Assembly: GCF_001642995.1 (NCBI RefSeq)
Contig: NZ_LOHS01000029.1
Coordinates: forward strand, 1-35,541
Direction of reading: 5' to 3'
Length of the DNA stretch: 35,541 bases
Source of the DNA: Streptomyces jeddahensis
GTDB taxonomy: Bacteria; Actinomycetota; Actinomycetes; Streptomycetales; Streptomycetaceae
The notes beneath the pieces are model-generated. The model saw nothing but the letters and a program-made list of their open reading frames with translations, was not told where the DNA came from and made no database searches. Positions 15,191 through 23,663 of this stretch are shown here, one piece after another. Each line of letters starts with the position of its first letter. The stretch's first letter is position 1. The position numbers and the translations under genes were made by a program.

Positions 15191-16867
15191 TCAGAGTGCG
15201 GCGTCCAGTTGGCCGAGGCGGGCGGTGAGCCTGAGGTTTTCGCTGTAGTCGACGGGGCAGGCGATGATGGAGACTCCGGGGTCGTCCAGTGCTGTTCGCA
15301 GTGTGGGCAGCAGTTCCTCCGCGGCGGCAATCCGATATCCCGTGGCTCCGAAGCTCTCCGCGTAGCGGACGATGTCGGGATTGCCGAAGGCGGTGGCGTC
15401 GTGTTCGCCTAGCGTCAGGTCCATCTTCCACTCGATGAGCCCGTAGCCGTTGTCCTCCCAGATCAGCACGGTGAGCGGGATAGCTTCGCGGACGGCAGTT
15501 TCGATCTCCTGGGAGTGCATGAGGAACGAGCCGTCGCCGACCGCGGCCAACACCTTGACGTCCGGTTCGGCCAGGGCCACGGCGAGCGCCCCGGGCAGTG
15601 CGAAGCCCATTGCGGACAGGCCGTTGGAGATCAGGCAGGTGTTGGGCGCGTACGTGGGGTACAGCCGCGCCATCCACATCTTCAGGGCGCCGGTGTCGAC
15701 GAGTACGACATCGTCGCGACCCAGAGCGGTGCGGGTGTCGGCAACGATGCGCTGCGGTGCGAGCGGGTACCGGCCGTCGGCACATCCGCGATCCAGCTCG
15801 GCTTGCACCATTTCGCGACACCTGGCCGGGGCCGGGCCGCGGAAGCGGTCGGAGACGGCGGCCGACAGCGCGTCCAAGGACTGCGAGATGTCGCCGATGA
15901 TGCCAAGGTCGATCGAGTAGTGCGCGTCGACCTCAGCGGGGAAGCGGTGCACGTGGATGATTTTCTTGTCGCGTTGGGGGTTGATCCGGGCGGGGTCGAA
16001 CTCCTGCAGTTCATAGCCGACGGCGATGATCAGGTCGGCCGCGTCGAAACCGAAGTTGGTGTAGTCGCGGCGCATGAAGCCGATCGAGCCCATGGAGTTG
16101 ATGAGGTCGTCGGCAATGACTCCCTTGCCATGGAAAGTGGTTGCCACCGGCAGTCCGAGGGAGCCGGCGAAAGCGGTGAGCGATGTGGCCGCGGCGTTGC
16201 GGGCCGCGCCATGGCCGGCCAGCACGATGGGGTGGCGAGCGTTGTGCAGGAGTGCTGCGGCGCGGGCGATCTGGGCCGGCGACGGTGCCTCGGCGCGCAC
16301 CACGTACCGAGGCAGCGGTTGCAGCTCGGCGGCGGCGGGCGCGGCATCGACGTCCTCGGGTACCGCCAGGTACACCGCGCCGGGCCGCTCAGTTTCGGCG
16401 GTCTTGAACGCGCGGCGCAGCATTTCGGGGATCGCGCTGGCGCTGGGGACGCTGGCCGACCACTTGGTGATTGGAGCGAACATGTTGACCAGGTCAACGA
16501 ACTGGTGGGTTTCCTTGTAGTTGCGGTTGTGGCCGACCTGCGCCGACAGGGCAACCAAGGGGGTGCTGTTCGTCATGGCGTCGGCGACACCGAGCTGAAG
16601 GTTGATGGCTCCCGGGCCGAGCGTGGCCGAGACGACCCCGGCCCTACCGGTGACCCGGCCGTACATCTCGGCCATGAACGAGGCGGCCTGTTCGTGGCGG
16701 GTCAGGATGTATCGGATGCCGGAGCGCGCCAGGGCGAAGGTCAGGTGAAGGTTCTCCTCGCCGGGAAGGCCGAAGACGACGCGGACACCTTCGTTCTCCA
16801 GGCAGCGGACCAGCAGTTCCGCTGCGCTGTGCTGATCCCGGTCTGAGAATTCGCTGGGCCCGGTCAT
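15191..16867 (-). CDS. alsS: Acetolactate synthase, catabolic (AlsS/BudB-like) TPP enzyme
   Basis: 558 residues in the usual three-domain layout: an N-terminal PYR domain with catalytic Glu59 ('RHEQAASFMAEMYGR'), a central domain, and a C-terminal PP domain with the TPP motif GDGSF (444-448) to N473 ('IWEDN'). The sequence 'GPGAINLQLGVADAMTNSTPLVALSAQ' is the ThDP-enzyme signature. It condenses two pyruvates to acetolactate, with or without FAD. The lone large subunit, with no small regulatory subunit or acetolactate decarboxylase beside it, favours a catabolic or stand-alone role. Converging on the cyn operon; no shared regulation is evident. Other TPP carboligases are possible, so the symbol is tentative. 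Confidence 0.8.
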   Translation of the reverse strand: MTGPSEFSDRDQHSAAELLVRCLENEGVRVVFGLPGEENLHLTFALARSGIRYILTRHEQAASFMAEMYGRVTGRAGVVSATLGPGAINLQLGVADAMTNSTPLVALSAQVGHNRNYKETHQFVDLVNMFAPITKWSASVPSASAIPEMLRRAFKTAETERPGAVYLAVPEDVDAAPAAAELQPLPRYVVRAEAPSPAQIARAAALLHNARHPIVLAGHGAARNAAATSLTAFAGSLGLPVATTFHGKGVIADDLINSMGSIGFMRRDYTNFGFDAADLIIAVGYELQEFDPARINPQRDKKIIHVHRFPAEVDAHYSIDLGIIGDISQSLDALSAAVSDRFRGPAPARCREMVQAELDRGCADGRYPLAPQRIVADTRTALGRDDVVLVDTGALKMWMARLYPTYAPNTCLISNGLSAMGFALPGALAVALAEPDVKVLAAVGDGSFLMHSQEIETAVREAIPLTVLIWEDNGYGLIEWKMDLTLGEHDATAFGNPDIVRYAESFGATGYRIAAAEELLPTLRTALDDPGVSIIACPVDYSENLRLTARLGQLDAAL

Positions 16868-17046
16868 GGCACGCCTTCCTTGCCGGGGGCCATATCCAAG
16901 CTACGCCTCCCTCCGGGTCCGGACCCACCGCAGTCGCGTGGGGGCCGCGTGGGCTGGCCGGGGGGCACTCCGAGTCCGTCACACCGTGATCACCGGCGCC
17001 TAGAGCATGGCGCGCGAGGTGGCCGATGCAAGGTCGGCGCTGCCGC

Positions 17047-17250
17047 GCGTTCTGGTGGCTGTGGACCACCATGCTCGTCAAACCGGCTCGGCGGCTTCGC
17101 AGTGGTCCTCCTGTTTCGCCGGTTTCGTCACCGCGCTCTACGGCGTCGGCGGCGCCGTGGCGCGGTCGCCGGTGGCGTGCTCGCGGACCGCCTGGGCAGG
17201 CGGGGTGTCCCTGCTGGCATGGCCGATGGGATCGCCGAACTCGTCGCCGA
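17047..17250 (+). pseudogene. MFS transporter N-terminal fragment
   Basis: Frame-shifted remains of the first transmembrane segments of a major facilitator: FWWLWTTMLV, then GGFAVVLLF, then FVTALYGVGGAVA and GGVLADRLGRRGV, each in a different frame. The last contains the conserved loop-2/3 'GGVLADRLGRR' motif. Several small indels separate the pieces. A C-terminal fragment of the same kind of protein is on the opposite strand at 19473-19735. Confidence 0.6.
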
Positions 17251-17301
17251 GGTGGGTACGTTGTGGCACAAGCGGCACCACGCCAGGCTTCCCGTCGCCG
17301 C

Positions 17302-17575
17302 CGTACGGATCTGGACTGGGAGTTCAGCGAGCGCTGCCTGCCGATCGGCAGGTTCGCCCCCGTACCTCGCGCGGTCACCGCGGCGGTTCGCGGCTTGGCG
17401 GTGAAGGACGGGCGGCAGTGGCGGGAGATGCCGGGCGAGTTCGGTGCCTGGCCGACCGTCCACAACCGATTCCGGCAAGGGAGAGACGCCGACGTCCTCA
17501 AAGCCGGTTGGAGGGGCTGATCGCTGAAGCGAAGCAGGGTGAGGTGGGCCTGTCCCTGGTCACTGGTGCGACGAG
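17302..17575 (+). pseudogene. IS5-type transposase N-terminal fragment
   Basis: Segments match the DUF4096-like N-terminal domain of IS5-family transposases: 'DGRQWREMPGEFGAWPTVHNRFRQ', then, in another frame, 'GLIAEAKQGEVGLSLV', which in intact copies precedes the first catalytic Asp. No DDE residues remain. It directly follows the MFS fragment. Confidence 0.55.
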
Positions 17576-17747
17576 GACGGGAAATCGCCCAGGAGGGCCA
17601 GCTTCGGTGCGCCAGGCTCACCGGTTTCCCGGTAGAACACCCGGTATCCAGTTACGTCGATGGTGCGGAAGCTGAGGGTCATGGCCATTCACTCATTGCT
17701 GTGCCCTGCTCAGGCGCCGTCATGGGCACTTGGGATGTGCGGTGGTT

Positions 17748-18215
17748 TCAGGCGAGGGGGAGGTCGTGCCCGGGGCCGCGCTCGCTGTCGGGGCGGGGGC
17801 CGAAGTAGCGGCGGTCTTCCTCGTTGATGGGCAGGTCGTTGATGCTGGCCTCGCGGCGGCGCATCAGACCGTTGTCGGCGAACTCCCACAGTTCGTTGCC
17901 GTAGGAGCGGAACCACTGGCCTTCGGCGTTGTGCCATTCGTACTGGAAGCGGACGGCCATCCGGTTGCCACGGAAGCCCCACAGGCTCTTGCGCAGGACG
18001 TAGTCGAGTTCGTGTTCCCACTTGGCGGTCAGGAACTCGGTGATTTTTTCGCGGCCGGTGACCAGGACATCGCGGTCACGCCAGGCGGAGTCCTCGGTGC
18101 AGGCGAGGGCGACCTGACGCGGGTCGCGGGTGTTCCAGGCGTCTTCGGCGGCTTGGACCTGGGCGAGGGCGCTGTCGATGTCGAACGGAGGAAAGGGCAG
18201 GCGGCTGTCGGTCAT
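17748..18215 (-). CDS. DUF1348 / NTF2-like protein (third paralogue)
   Basis: 155 residues of the SnoaL/NTF2-like fold, full family length, beginning [20 protein letters not shown]. Conserved blocks seen in the other two copies are present: '[28 protein letters not shown]', '[36 protein letters not shown]', '[24 protein letters not shown]'. No catalytic function is known for the domain; a small-molecule binding or oxidative-stress role is usually assumed. The ATG at 18215 lies 14 bases after the PNPOx-like stop (18230), so the two form an operon. It is clearly diverged from the 20-kb and 24-kb copies. Confidence 0.85.
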   Translation of the reverse strand: MTDSRLPFPPFDIDSALAQVQAAEDAWNTRDPRQVALACTEDSAWRDRDVLVTGREKITEFLTAKWEHELDYVLRKSLWGFRGNRMAVRFQYEWHNAEGQWFRSYGNELWEFADNGLMRRREASINDLPINEEDRRYFGPRPDSERGPGHDLPLA

Positions 18216-18229
18216 GGCGGGGCGGTCCT

Positions 18230-19177
18230 TCATTGTGCGGTGGGCTGGTCGGTCAGCGGCGGGTTGTCGGGGGCTGCGGTAACTGCGTCTGCCTGGAGTG
18301 GCAGGGGGCGGCCGGCCACGAGATGGCGGGGGGTGAAGTGGACGCGGCGGCCGGTGCGGTCGTCGTCGCCGGGGATGCCCGTGCGGGTCCATTCCAGGGC
18401 GGCCAGACCGGACAGGTGCAGGGTGTGGCCGGTGGTGAAGTCGCAGAAGAGCAGGGCTGCGGTGGGGTCGGCCTGAAGATTGCCGAGGGTGTTGAACATG
18501 TTGTTGCCCCAATAGTCGGGCCACCACAGTCGTCCGTCCTCGACGCGGACGAATCCGGGAGGACCGCCGCGGTGTGAGGCGTCGTTGCCGCGGGTGGGGT
18601 GGGTGGTGCCGATCAGGAAGGTGTCGGACCGACGGATCAGGCCGATGTCGCTGGCGGCGAGGGTGTCGGCGATCCGGACCGGCTCCCTGTGAGGGATACC
18701 TGCGGGCGTGGCGTGGAGTTGCCGGCTCTGGATGTACTGGGGGCAGTTGCCGTATGCCTGCTCCACGTCGATGCGCAGGCCGTCGCTCCCGGTGTCTGAG
18801 AGGGTGCCGTTGATCCGCAGGCGTCTGCGGGTGGCGTACTCGACCACGATCAGCCCGGCCGGCTGGGCCGCCGGTAGGTGATGCAGTGGGTCGCCTTCGG
18901 CGGGCAGTGCCCGCACGGTGAGGGCTGCCGGCGAGGCGACGTGGAGGAACCCGGGCGGGCCGGTGAGCGGGGAGACCCACAGCGTGCCGTCCTTGGCGCG
19001 GGCGGTGATCGCGGCGAAGGTCCGCTCGCCCAGGAATCGGGCCACGCCGCCGCGCAGCTGGGCGGGGGCCAGCATGCCGGAGAGCCGTGCCGCGTCCATG
19101 GCTACGCCTGCCTGAAGCTGGACGTCCAGCTCGCCGTCGTGGAAGCCCACCGGGGTGCTACGCGCCGGGTCTGTCAT
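18230..19177 (-). CDS. PNPOx-like flavin-binding protein
   Basis: 315 residues from the ATG at 19177 (AAAGGA 7-8 bases upstream). It contains two split-barrel halves of the pyridoxamine 5'-phosphate-oxidase-like fold: residues ~30-140 ('[31 protein letters not shown]') and ~200-290 ('[51 protein letters not shown]...[14 protein letters not shown]'). The second half carries the FMN-phosphate-type pattern. Likely binds a flavin in the cytoplasm and acts on a small reactive compound; the substrate is unknown. It is followed immediately by a DUF1348 gene, and upstream are the remains of carboxymuconolactone decarboxylase and MFS genes. Confidence 0.8.
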   Translation of the reverse strand: MTDPARSTPVGFHDGELDVQLQAGVAMDAARLSGMLAPAQLRGGVARFLGERTFAAITARAKDGTLWVSPLTGPPGFLHVASPAALTVRALPAEGDPLHHLPAAQPAGLIVVEYATRRRLRINGTLSDTGSDGLRIDVEQAYGNCPQYIQSRQLHATPAGIPHREPVRIADTLAASDIGLIRRSDTFLIGTTHPTRGNDASHRGGPPGFVRVEDGRLWWPDYWGNNMFNTLGNLQADPTAALLFCDFTTGHTLHLSGLAALEWTRTGIPGDDDRTGRRVHFTPRHLVAGRPLPLQADAVTAAPDNPPLTDQPTAQ

Positions 19178-19287
19178 CGTTTTTCCTTTCACGGGCGGTC
19201 GGGGGTGTCGCCGACCGGCGGGCGAGGGGGGCCGCCGGCCTGGCCCCCGGTCGGGGGGTGGGGCCGGGCCGGCGGGGCGGGTGCGGG

Positions 19288-19460
19288 TCAGACCGCGGAG
19301 CGCGGCGTGACCACGGGCCGGTCGTTGTCGACCTTGGCGAGCATGTTGAAGTGGTTCATCAGGACGTTCAGGGCCAGGTGGGCGACGACCCCGCCGATCT
19401 CGGCGTCCGAGGCGCCCGCGTCGCGCGCGGCCTGCAGGGCGCCGTCGTCGACACGGTCGC
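19288..19460 (-). pseudogene. Carboxymuconolactone decarboxylase (AhpD-like) C-terminal fragment
   Basis: The frame 'DDGALQAARDAGASDAEIGGVVAHLALNVLMNHFNMLAKVDND' ending at the stop at 19288 is the C-terminal part of a CMD/AhpD-like protein. The Cys-x-x-Cys-containing N-terminal part is missing. It lies 111 bp upstream of the PNPOx-like gene, as the next gene of the same operon would. Confidence 0.6.
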
Positions 19461-19472
19461 GTCCGCACGCGG

Positions 19473-19735
19473 TCAGCCCGCCCGTTCGGCGCGGAAGAGG
19501 GGGACGGCGAGGACAGCGGCGAGCAATGCGGTGGCGCCGGAAGGCAGTGAGCGCGACGCTGAAGCCGGCCGTGAGCAGGGACTGGAAGGCGAGGCTTCCC
19601 AGGCCAAAGCCGGTGAACAGGGCGAAGACGTTCAGGCCCATGGCTTGGCCGCGGGGGCCGGGCAGGTCGGTGACAATGCCGCCCAGGGTTTGAGGGCCGG
19701 CTTTTGGGGCCCCGGAGGTTGATCGTGGGTTCGGT
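19473..19735 (-). pseudogene. MFS transporter C-terminal fragment
   Basis: Membrane-protein remains: 'TLGGIVTDLPGPRGQAMGLNVFALFTGFGLGSLAFQSLLTAGFSVALTAF', then after a frameshift near 19548 'GATALLAAVLAVPLFRAERAG' and a TGA at 19473-19475. This is the typical last two transmembrane helices of an MFS exporter. The N-terminal part is absent here, and a matching N-terminal scrap lies on the other strand at 17047-17250. Confidence 0.6.
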
Positions 19736-20035
19736 TCCCGTTGCCTGCTCGTGCAGCCCTGCAACAGCGCGCTCAGTGGCCGCCCGGTTCAGGCGCTTCG
19801 ACCGACTGGCACGCTCGGGCTGCCGTGCCTCGACGGCCCGCTGTTGGCCGAGGCCACAGGCTTCGCCGCGAGGGCTAGAGGGCTGGCATGAAGGGACGGG
19901 GACGGTCTCGCCCCACTCCCTCAGGCCTGTCCTCTGTCGGGCGCACGCACCACGCCGCGTCCGCCCTCCGATCGACGGCCACCCGGCAGGCTCTCAGCCG
20001 GGTGGCCGGCCTGGGACCTGTCGCGGCGGCGAGGG
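19736..20035. other. Gene-free spacer with a terminator at its end
   Basis: About 300 bases between the MFS fragment and the DUF1348 stop. I see no gene. It contains the hairpin at 19977-20007. Confidence 0.5.
19977..20007 (-). terminator. Terminator of DUF1348 copy 1
   Basis: A perfect 11-bp inverted repeat (19977-19987 with 19997-20007) with a 9-base loop, 29 bp past the stop codon of the minus-strand gene. It is unrelated in sequence to the terminator of copy 2. Confidence 0.75.
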
Positions 20036-20509
20036 TCACAGGCCCAGGTCGCTCAGGCCGGGGTGGTCGTCGGGGCGGCGTCCGAGGGGCCAGTGGAACT
20101 TGCGCTCCGATTCCTTGATGGGGAGTTCGTTGATGCAGGCGTAGCGGTGGTGCATCAGGCCGTTGTCGTCGAACTCCCAGTTCTCGTTGCCGTAGGCGCG
20201 GAACCAGTTGCCCGAATCGTCGTGGTACTCGTAGGCGAAGCGCACGCCGATGCGGTTGCCGTCGAAGGCCCACAGTTCCTTGATGAGCCGGTAGTCCAGC
20301 TCCCGGTTCCACTTGCGGGTGAGGAAGGCGACGATCTCGTCGTAGCCGGTGGCGAACTCTGCGCGGTTGCGCCAGTAGGAGTCCACCGTGTAGGCGAGGG
20401 CGACCTTTTCCGGGTTGCGGGAGTTCCAGCCGTCTTCCGCCAGGCGAACCTTCTGGATGGCGGTCTCCCGGGTGAACGGCGGGAACGGGGGGCGCGGTTC
20501 GTGACTCAT
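20036..20509 (-). CDS. DUF1348 / NTF2-like protein, copy 1
   Basis: 157 residues, [20 protein letters not shown]..., identical in protein sequence to the copy at 23664. It is a single NTF2-like domain with the family's conserved '[31 protein letters not shown]', '[58 protein letters not shown]' and 'INELPIKE' blocks. No enzymatic motif is assigned for this domain. The start is fixed by GAAGGAAG 7 bases before the ATG. It has its own promoter with two operators of the TetR motif upstream (20597-20645) and its own terminator. Likely induced when the TetR at 21979 releases DNA. Confidence 0.9.
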   Translation of the reverse strand: MSHEPRPPFPPFTRETAIQKVRLAEDGWNSRNPEKVALAYTVDSYWRNRAEFATGYDEIVAFLTRKWNRELDYRLIKELWAFDGNRIGVRFAYEYHDDSGNWFRAYGNENWEFDDNGLMHHRYACINELPIKESERKFHWPLGRRPDDHPGLSDLGL

Positions 20510-20596
20510 GTCGCTTCCTTCGGTTGTACTCGGGCCCACGCAAGGAGGTGGGCACCCTCGACGGCAACCGCATCGCGGCAGTCGGCCGACCAGGCA

Positions 20597-20651
20597 GAGA
20601 ACGAGCGTTCTCCATGCACTCAACGATAGTAGAACGTTGGTTCTCGCGCAA
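20597..20651 (-). promoter_or_regulatory. TetR-controlled promoter of DUF1348 copy 1
   Basis: Read on the minus strand: -35 TTGCGC (20646-20651), a 17-base spacer, -10 TATCGT (20623-20628). The spacer holds an imperfect operator AGAACG-tt-GGTTCT (20631-20644). A perfect 16-bp operator GAGAACG-ag-CGTTCTC (20597-20612) sits just past the expected +1. Centre-to-centre distance is 33 bp, about three helical turns. Confidence 0.75.
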
Positions 20652-20812
20652 GCTGCTGAATTCAATTGCCTGATGCCGGCGTGATCCGATCCGGCCACGG
20701 TGTCCAGCCCAGTTCTCGTCCTGGGCCTTCACTGAACGGGCCCGGGGCCTCGGCCTTGGTTGCCGAGATGGGCACGATCGGCGACTGCTACGAGGGGTCC
20801 CATACCGGGTCT

Positions 20813-21900
20813 TCAGAGTTGAGGGGTGCGGAGGTGTCCGCGGGCCCGGCGAGCGGTGACGTAGCGTGTCCGTAGCCGTTGTTTGTCGGCATTGCCAAAG
20901 CCGACAGCCGCGCGGGCGACAAGCTTGATCACACGGTTGATGCCTTCGCTACCTGGCGGTGCTGTCCGGTGTCGATGAATGCGGCGGTCTCGGGCCATCA
21001 GCGGACGACGGTGACGGCGAACTGCCGCACCTCGGGGATGTCGGAATCCGCGCGCCATGTGGGGAACTTCCAGCGGGGTTGGCCGACTTGGTTCCGGTCG
21101 GCGCCAGTTCCGGCCAGAGCGAGGAGGCTGCGCAGGTTCTCCTTGGCGATCCATGTCCTCAGCAGGGTCTGCTGCCCGATTGCCCCTCGCCGAGCGCGTT
21201 CCACATCGTCGCGAACTGCTCGTCGGTGAGGTCCTCACGGCTGCGCAGCAGGCGCCGGCGGGCCGACCGCTTCGGATCGGTGGCTCGTCCGCGTCGGCCG
21301 CCGACCTCGGCAGTGGTGCGGCGCCGGGCCGCCCAGAGCATCTTGTTCGCCAGCTGCACCACGTGGAAGTGGCCGACCGCGACCCTGGTGTGCGGCAGGC
21401 CGGTGCGGATCGCGGCGCGGTAGGTGGCGGACACGTCGATGGCGACGTGTGTGATGCTCTTTCTCCAGGTCAGCGAGGTGGTGGCGAGCCAGGCCAGCAC
21501 GTCGGCGACGCCGCAGCCCTCGACCTGGCCCAGCAGCCCGCCCGCCCCGAGGGCGTCGGTGAAGCCGGTGTGCCACCGATCGCGTGCCCCGCCCGTCTGC
21601 CGGTGTCAGGGCCTCGTTCCCAGCGCGGCTTGCCCCGGCGGGTCCTCACCGACGCCCACCGCGTCGGCCTCGGGCAAAGGTGCGTCGACGACCTCGCGGG
21701 CCTGGTCGCGGAAGGCATGCATCACGGTCGGCCAGGACAGGTGCAGATCCCGGGCGGGACGACGGTGGAACCCGGCGTCGCGTATCCGGCGTTCGGCCGC
21801 GACCCGCACTCGCATGGTCATCCGCGCGCCGGCCGGTAGCTGCGGGTCCTGCTCGGTGGACGACCGGCGCGGGCAGGGTCAGAAGCCCCTATCGAGGACC
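20813..21900 (-). pseudogene. ISL3-family transposase, multiply frameshifted
   Basis: Pieces of one ISL3 transposase in different frames, read on the minus strand: 'TEQDPQLPAGARMTMRVRVAAERRIRDAGF...LSWPTVMHAFRDQA' (HTH region, ~21606-21860), then 'GLLGQVEGCGVADVLAWLATTS', then 'SITHVAIDVSATYRAAIRTGLPHTRVAVGHFHVVQLANKMLWAARR' (catalytic segment), 'EDLTDEQFATMWNAL', 'TWIAKENLRSLLALA', and the C-terminal 'GSEGINRVIKLVARAAVGFGNADKQRLRTRYV' ending at 20813. At least three frame changes. It differs in sequence from the intact ISL3 element at 29660. It lies between the two DUF1348 copies. Confidence 0.75.
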
Positions 21901-21978
21901 AGCCGCACGTGCGCCCTGCTCACTGGGTGCACCCCGCAGGGAACGGAAGCGGGGCTGTGAGTGAAGGCGACGGCGTGC

Positions 21979-22563
21979 TCAGGCAGCGGTGACCACGCCT
22001 GCGTGAGCGGCCCGCAGCAGGGTGCGGGCGGCGTCCTTGGCGTGACGGGCGTGCTCTGGAGTCCCGGAGATGGCCGCTGTGGTCATCGCGCCCTCGGCGA
22101 GGAGGACGAGCTGGTCGGTCAGCCACGCGGGCGCGTCTGCGACGGCCACGAGATCGGCAAGATATCGCCGGAAGGCATCCTTGTGGGCCTTCGCGATGTC
22201 GGCCACGGTCTGGGACGTCGCCCCCAGCTCCCCGAAGGAGTTGATGAAGCCGCAGCCGCGGAACCCCTGCTCGCTGAACCAGAGGAACAGCCAGTCGAAG
22301 ACCGCCAGAATCCGCTGCTCGGGTGAGTCGTAGGTATCCACGTACTGGGCAAGATCGCGGAGCCACCTTGCGTCCCGCCGCCTCAGGTACGCCTCGACCA
22401 GGGTGTCCTTGGAAGGGAAGGTCTGGTACAGGCGCTTGAGGGGCACGCCGGAGGCGGTGCGGATCGCATCCATTCCCACCGACTGAATGCCTCGGCCGTA
22501 GAACAGTTCCTCGGCAGCGTCAAGGATCCGCTGCTCGGTCGTCTCGGGTTCCACTTCGCTCAC
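21979..22563 (-). CDS. TetR-family regulator of the AGAACG-nn-CGTTCT regulon
   Basis: 194 residues from a GTG at 22563 (the ATG at 22567 is out of frame). N-terminal HTH: 'TTEQRILDAAEELFYGRGIQSVGMDAIRTASGVPLKRLYQTFPSKDTLVEAYL', close to the TetR_N pattern of AcrR/YxaF-type regulators. The C-terminal domain has 'FRGCGFINSFGELG', a Cys-containing segment seen in this subgroup. Its own start is covered by an operator (22573-22586) of the same sequence as those before both DUF1348 genes and the ATP-binding gene, so autorepression and control of the neighbours is the simplest reading. The inducing ligand is unknown; the Cys could make it redox- or electrophile-responsive. Confidence 0.85.
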   Translation of the reverse strand: MSEVEPETTEQRILDAAEELFYGRGIQSVGMDAIRTASGVPLKRLYQTFPSKDTLVEAYLRRRDARWLRDLAQYVDTYDSPEQRILAVFDWLFLWFSEQGFRGCGFINSFGELGATSQTVADIAKAHKDAFRRYLADLVAVADAPAWLTDQLVLLAEGAMTTAAISGTPEHARHAKDAARTLLRAAHAGVVTAA

Positions 22564-22571
22564 CCATTCTC

Positions 22572-22595
22572 GAAAACGGTCGTTCTCCTACGGTA
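22572..22595 (-). promoter_or_regulatory. Autoregulated promoter of the TetR gene
   Basis: Operator GAAAACG-gt-CGTTCTC (22572-22587) overlaps the predicted transcription start; the -10 is TACCGT (22590-22595, minus strand). No good -35 is visible at 17 bases. The leader to the GTG is only about 20 nt. Confidence 0.65.
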
Positions 22596-22689
22596 CAGCC
22601 ACCAGGTCGCACGGCATATTCCCGGGCGCGGGCCGGCCAGCCCGCCGTATGCGCCTGCCCGGGGGCCGGGCGGGTTGCCCGCTGCCCAC

Positions 22690-23226
22690 TCAAGCGAGCG
22701 CAAGGTCCGCCTGGGGCTGCTCAGCCGGTGCGGTGGCGACGCGGAGGCCGGCGCGGTCCCGCCGGTGATCCCGTCCCTCGAGTGTTTCGGTCCAGTCCGC
22801 CAGGAGTTCGACGATGCCCATGCCGCGGCCGTGTTCATCAGAGGCACCGGTGCAGCGAGGGTGGGGCGAGGGCGCCGTGGCGCCGTAGTCGGCAACCTCG
22901 ATATGCACGGCGCGGCCTTCGAGCGCGAGGCTCACGATCATGTCGGCCCGTCCGTGCTGGGCCGCGTTCCCCGCAAGCTCGCCGACGATCAGCAGGACGG
23001 AGTCCCGATCCTCCGGGACGACGTCCCATCGGGCGAGCAGGGATGCGGCGAAGTGGCGGGCGGTGCGTACCCAGCGCTCCTCGGCGGGAAGGGCGATCAT
23101 GCCGTGCCGGTGCATGCCCGTACGGACATGGGCCAGCGCCGGGGTCACGGGGGCCGGCCGAGCCTGCTCGCCGGACGAGGGCAGCGCCATCGGCGGGGGT
23201 CGCATTGCGGTGTGCGAGAGAGTCAT
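22690..23226 (-). CDS. HATPase-type ATP-binding protein (anti-sigma-factor-like kinase)
   Basis: 178 residues from the ATG at 23226 (GGTGGG upstream). The C-terminal two-thirds is a GHKL/HATPase_c domain: N-box 'ELAGNAAQHGRADMIV', G1 'VEVADYG'-like 'IEVADYGAT' and G2 'DEHGRGMGIVELLAD'. The N-terminal ~50 residues are Pro/Met-rich and probably flexible. Streptomyces encode many such single-domain proteins related to SpoIIAB/RsbW, which bind a sigma factor or anti-anti-sigma factor. No partner gene is adjacent. An operator-bearing promoter lies upstream (23405-23460), so this gene may belong to the same TetR regulon. A start at 23262 is possible. Confidence 0.8.
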   Translation of the reverse strand: MTLSHTAMRPPPMALPSSGEQARPAPVTPALAHVRTGMHRHGMIALPAEERWVRTARHFAASLLARWDVVPEDRDSVLLIVGELAGNAAQHGRADMIVSLALEGRAVHIEVADYGATAPSPHPRCTGASDEHGRGMGIVELLADWTETLEGRDHRRDRAGLRVATAPAEQPQADLALA

Positions 23227-23230
23227 GGGA

Positions 23231-23383
23231 TCACCCACCTGAACTTTCCGAGTCCGCATCAACAGGCTCGTGTTCTGCAGCTTCTCTGCCCTCGGCCCTG
23301 GAGTGGGCCGGCGTCAGGGCCCAGGCGGCGGTCCTGCGGCACTCGCGGCGACCGAACCGGCAATCCGTCCGGCCAGCGATCAC
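23231..23383 (-). CDS. Possible 50-residue leader ORF
   Basis: A GTG-started frame (MIAGRTDCRFGRRECRRTAAW...DADSESSGG) begins about 42 nt after the predicted start of transcription of the operator-bearing promoter and ends 4 bases before the ATG of the ATP-binding protein. AGAGG lies 11 bases upstream. The product is Arg-rich with two Cys and a Ser/Gly tail, and I recognise no family. It could be a real small protein coupled to the downstream gene, or chance. Confidence 0.35.
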   Translation of the reverse strand: MIAGRTDCRFGRRECRRTAAWALTPAHSRAEGREAAEHEPVDADSESSGG

Positions 23384-23404
23384 AGTGTCGTGAGCCTCTA
23401 GCCG

Positions 23405-23460
23405 AGAACGATCGTTCTATTGATTGAGGCCAGCCTATAGAACGGTCGTTTTCGGCGCAA
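23405..23460 (-). promoter_or_regulatory. TetR-controlled promoter ahead of the ATP-binding gene
   Basis: Minus strand: -35 TTGCGC (23455-23460), 17-base spacer with operator AGAACG-gt-CGTTTT (23439-23452), -10 TAGGCT (23432-23437), then a perfect operator AGAACG-at-CGTTCT (23405-23418) just past the expected +1. Same geometry as the two DUF1348 promoters (operator centres 34 bp apart). Confidence 0.7.
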
Positions 23461-23611
23461 GAGGGATGCGCCGGACTTCCGAAAATCCGGAGCAACGCCC
23501 ACGCTCACCGCAGGTGAGAGGGTCTTCAGGGCCTGCAAGGGACTCCTGAATCCAAAGCCCCTCCAGGCGTGCGGCGGCCTCTGTCGCAGGTACGGCCACA
23601 CGCACGAACGG
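23461..23611. other. Gene-free spacer
   Basis: Between the operator promoter and the terminator of DUF1348 copy 2. It contains a short hairpin CCGGA...TCCGG (about 23471-23490). No gene visible. Confidence 0.4.
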
Positions 23612-23653
23612 CCGCGCCGTGGATCCGGCGTCGGGCCCGGATCCACGGCGCGG
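23612..23653 (-). terminator. Terminator of DUF1348 copy 2
   Basis: A perfect 17-bp inverted repeat (23612-23628 with 23637-23653) with an 8-base loop, 11 bp past the stop of the minus-strand gene. It is different from the terminator of copy 1. Confidence 0.8.
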
Positions 23654-23663
23654 GGGCGGCCAG

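Noticed and set aside
15515..16846. 443-aa plus-strand frame
   Set aside because: Antisense of the acetolactate synthase gene, no recognisable domain.
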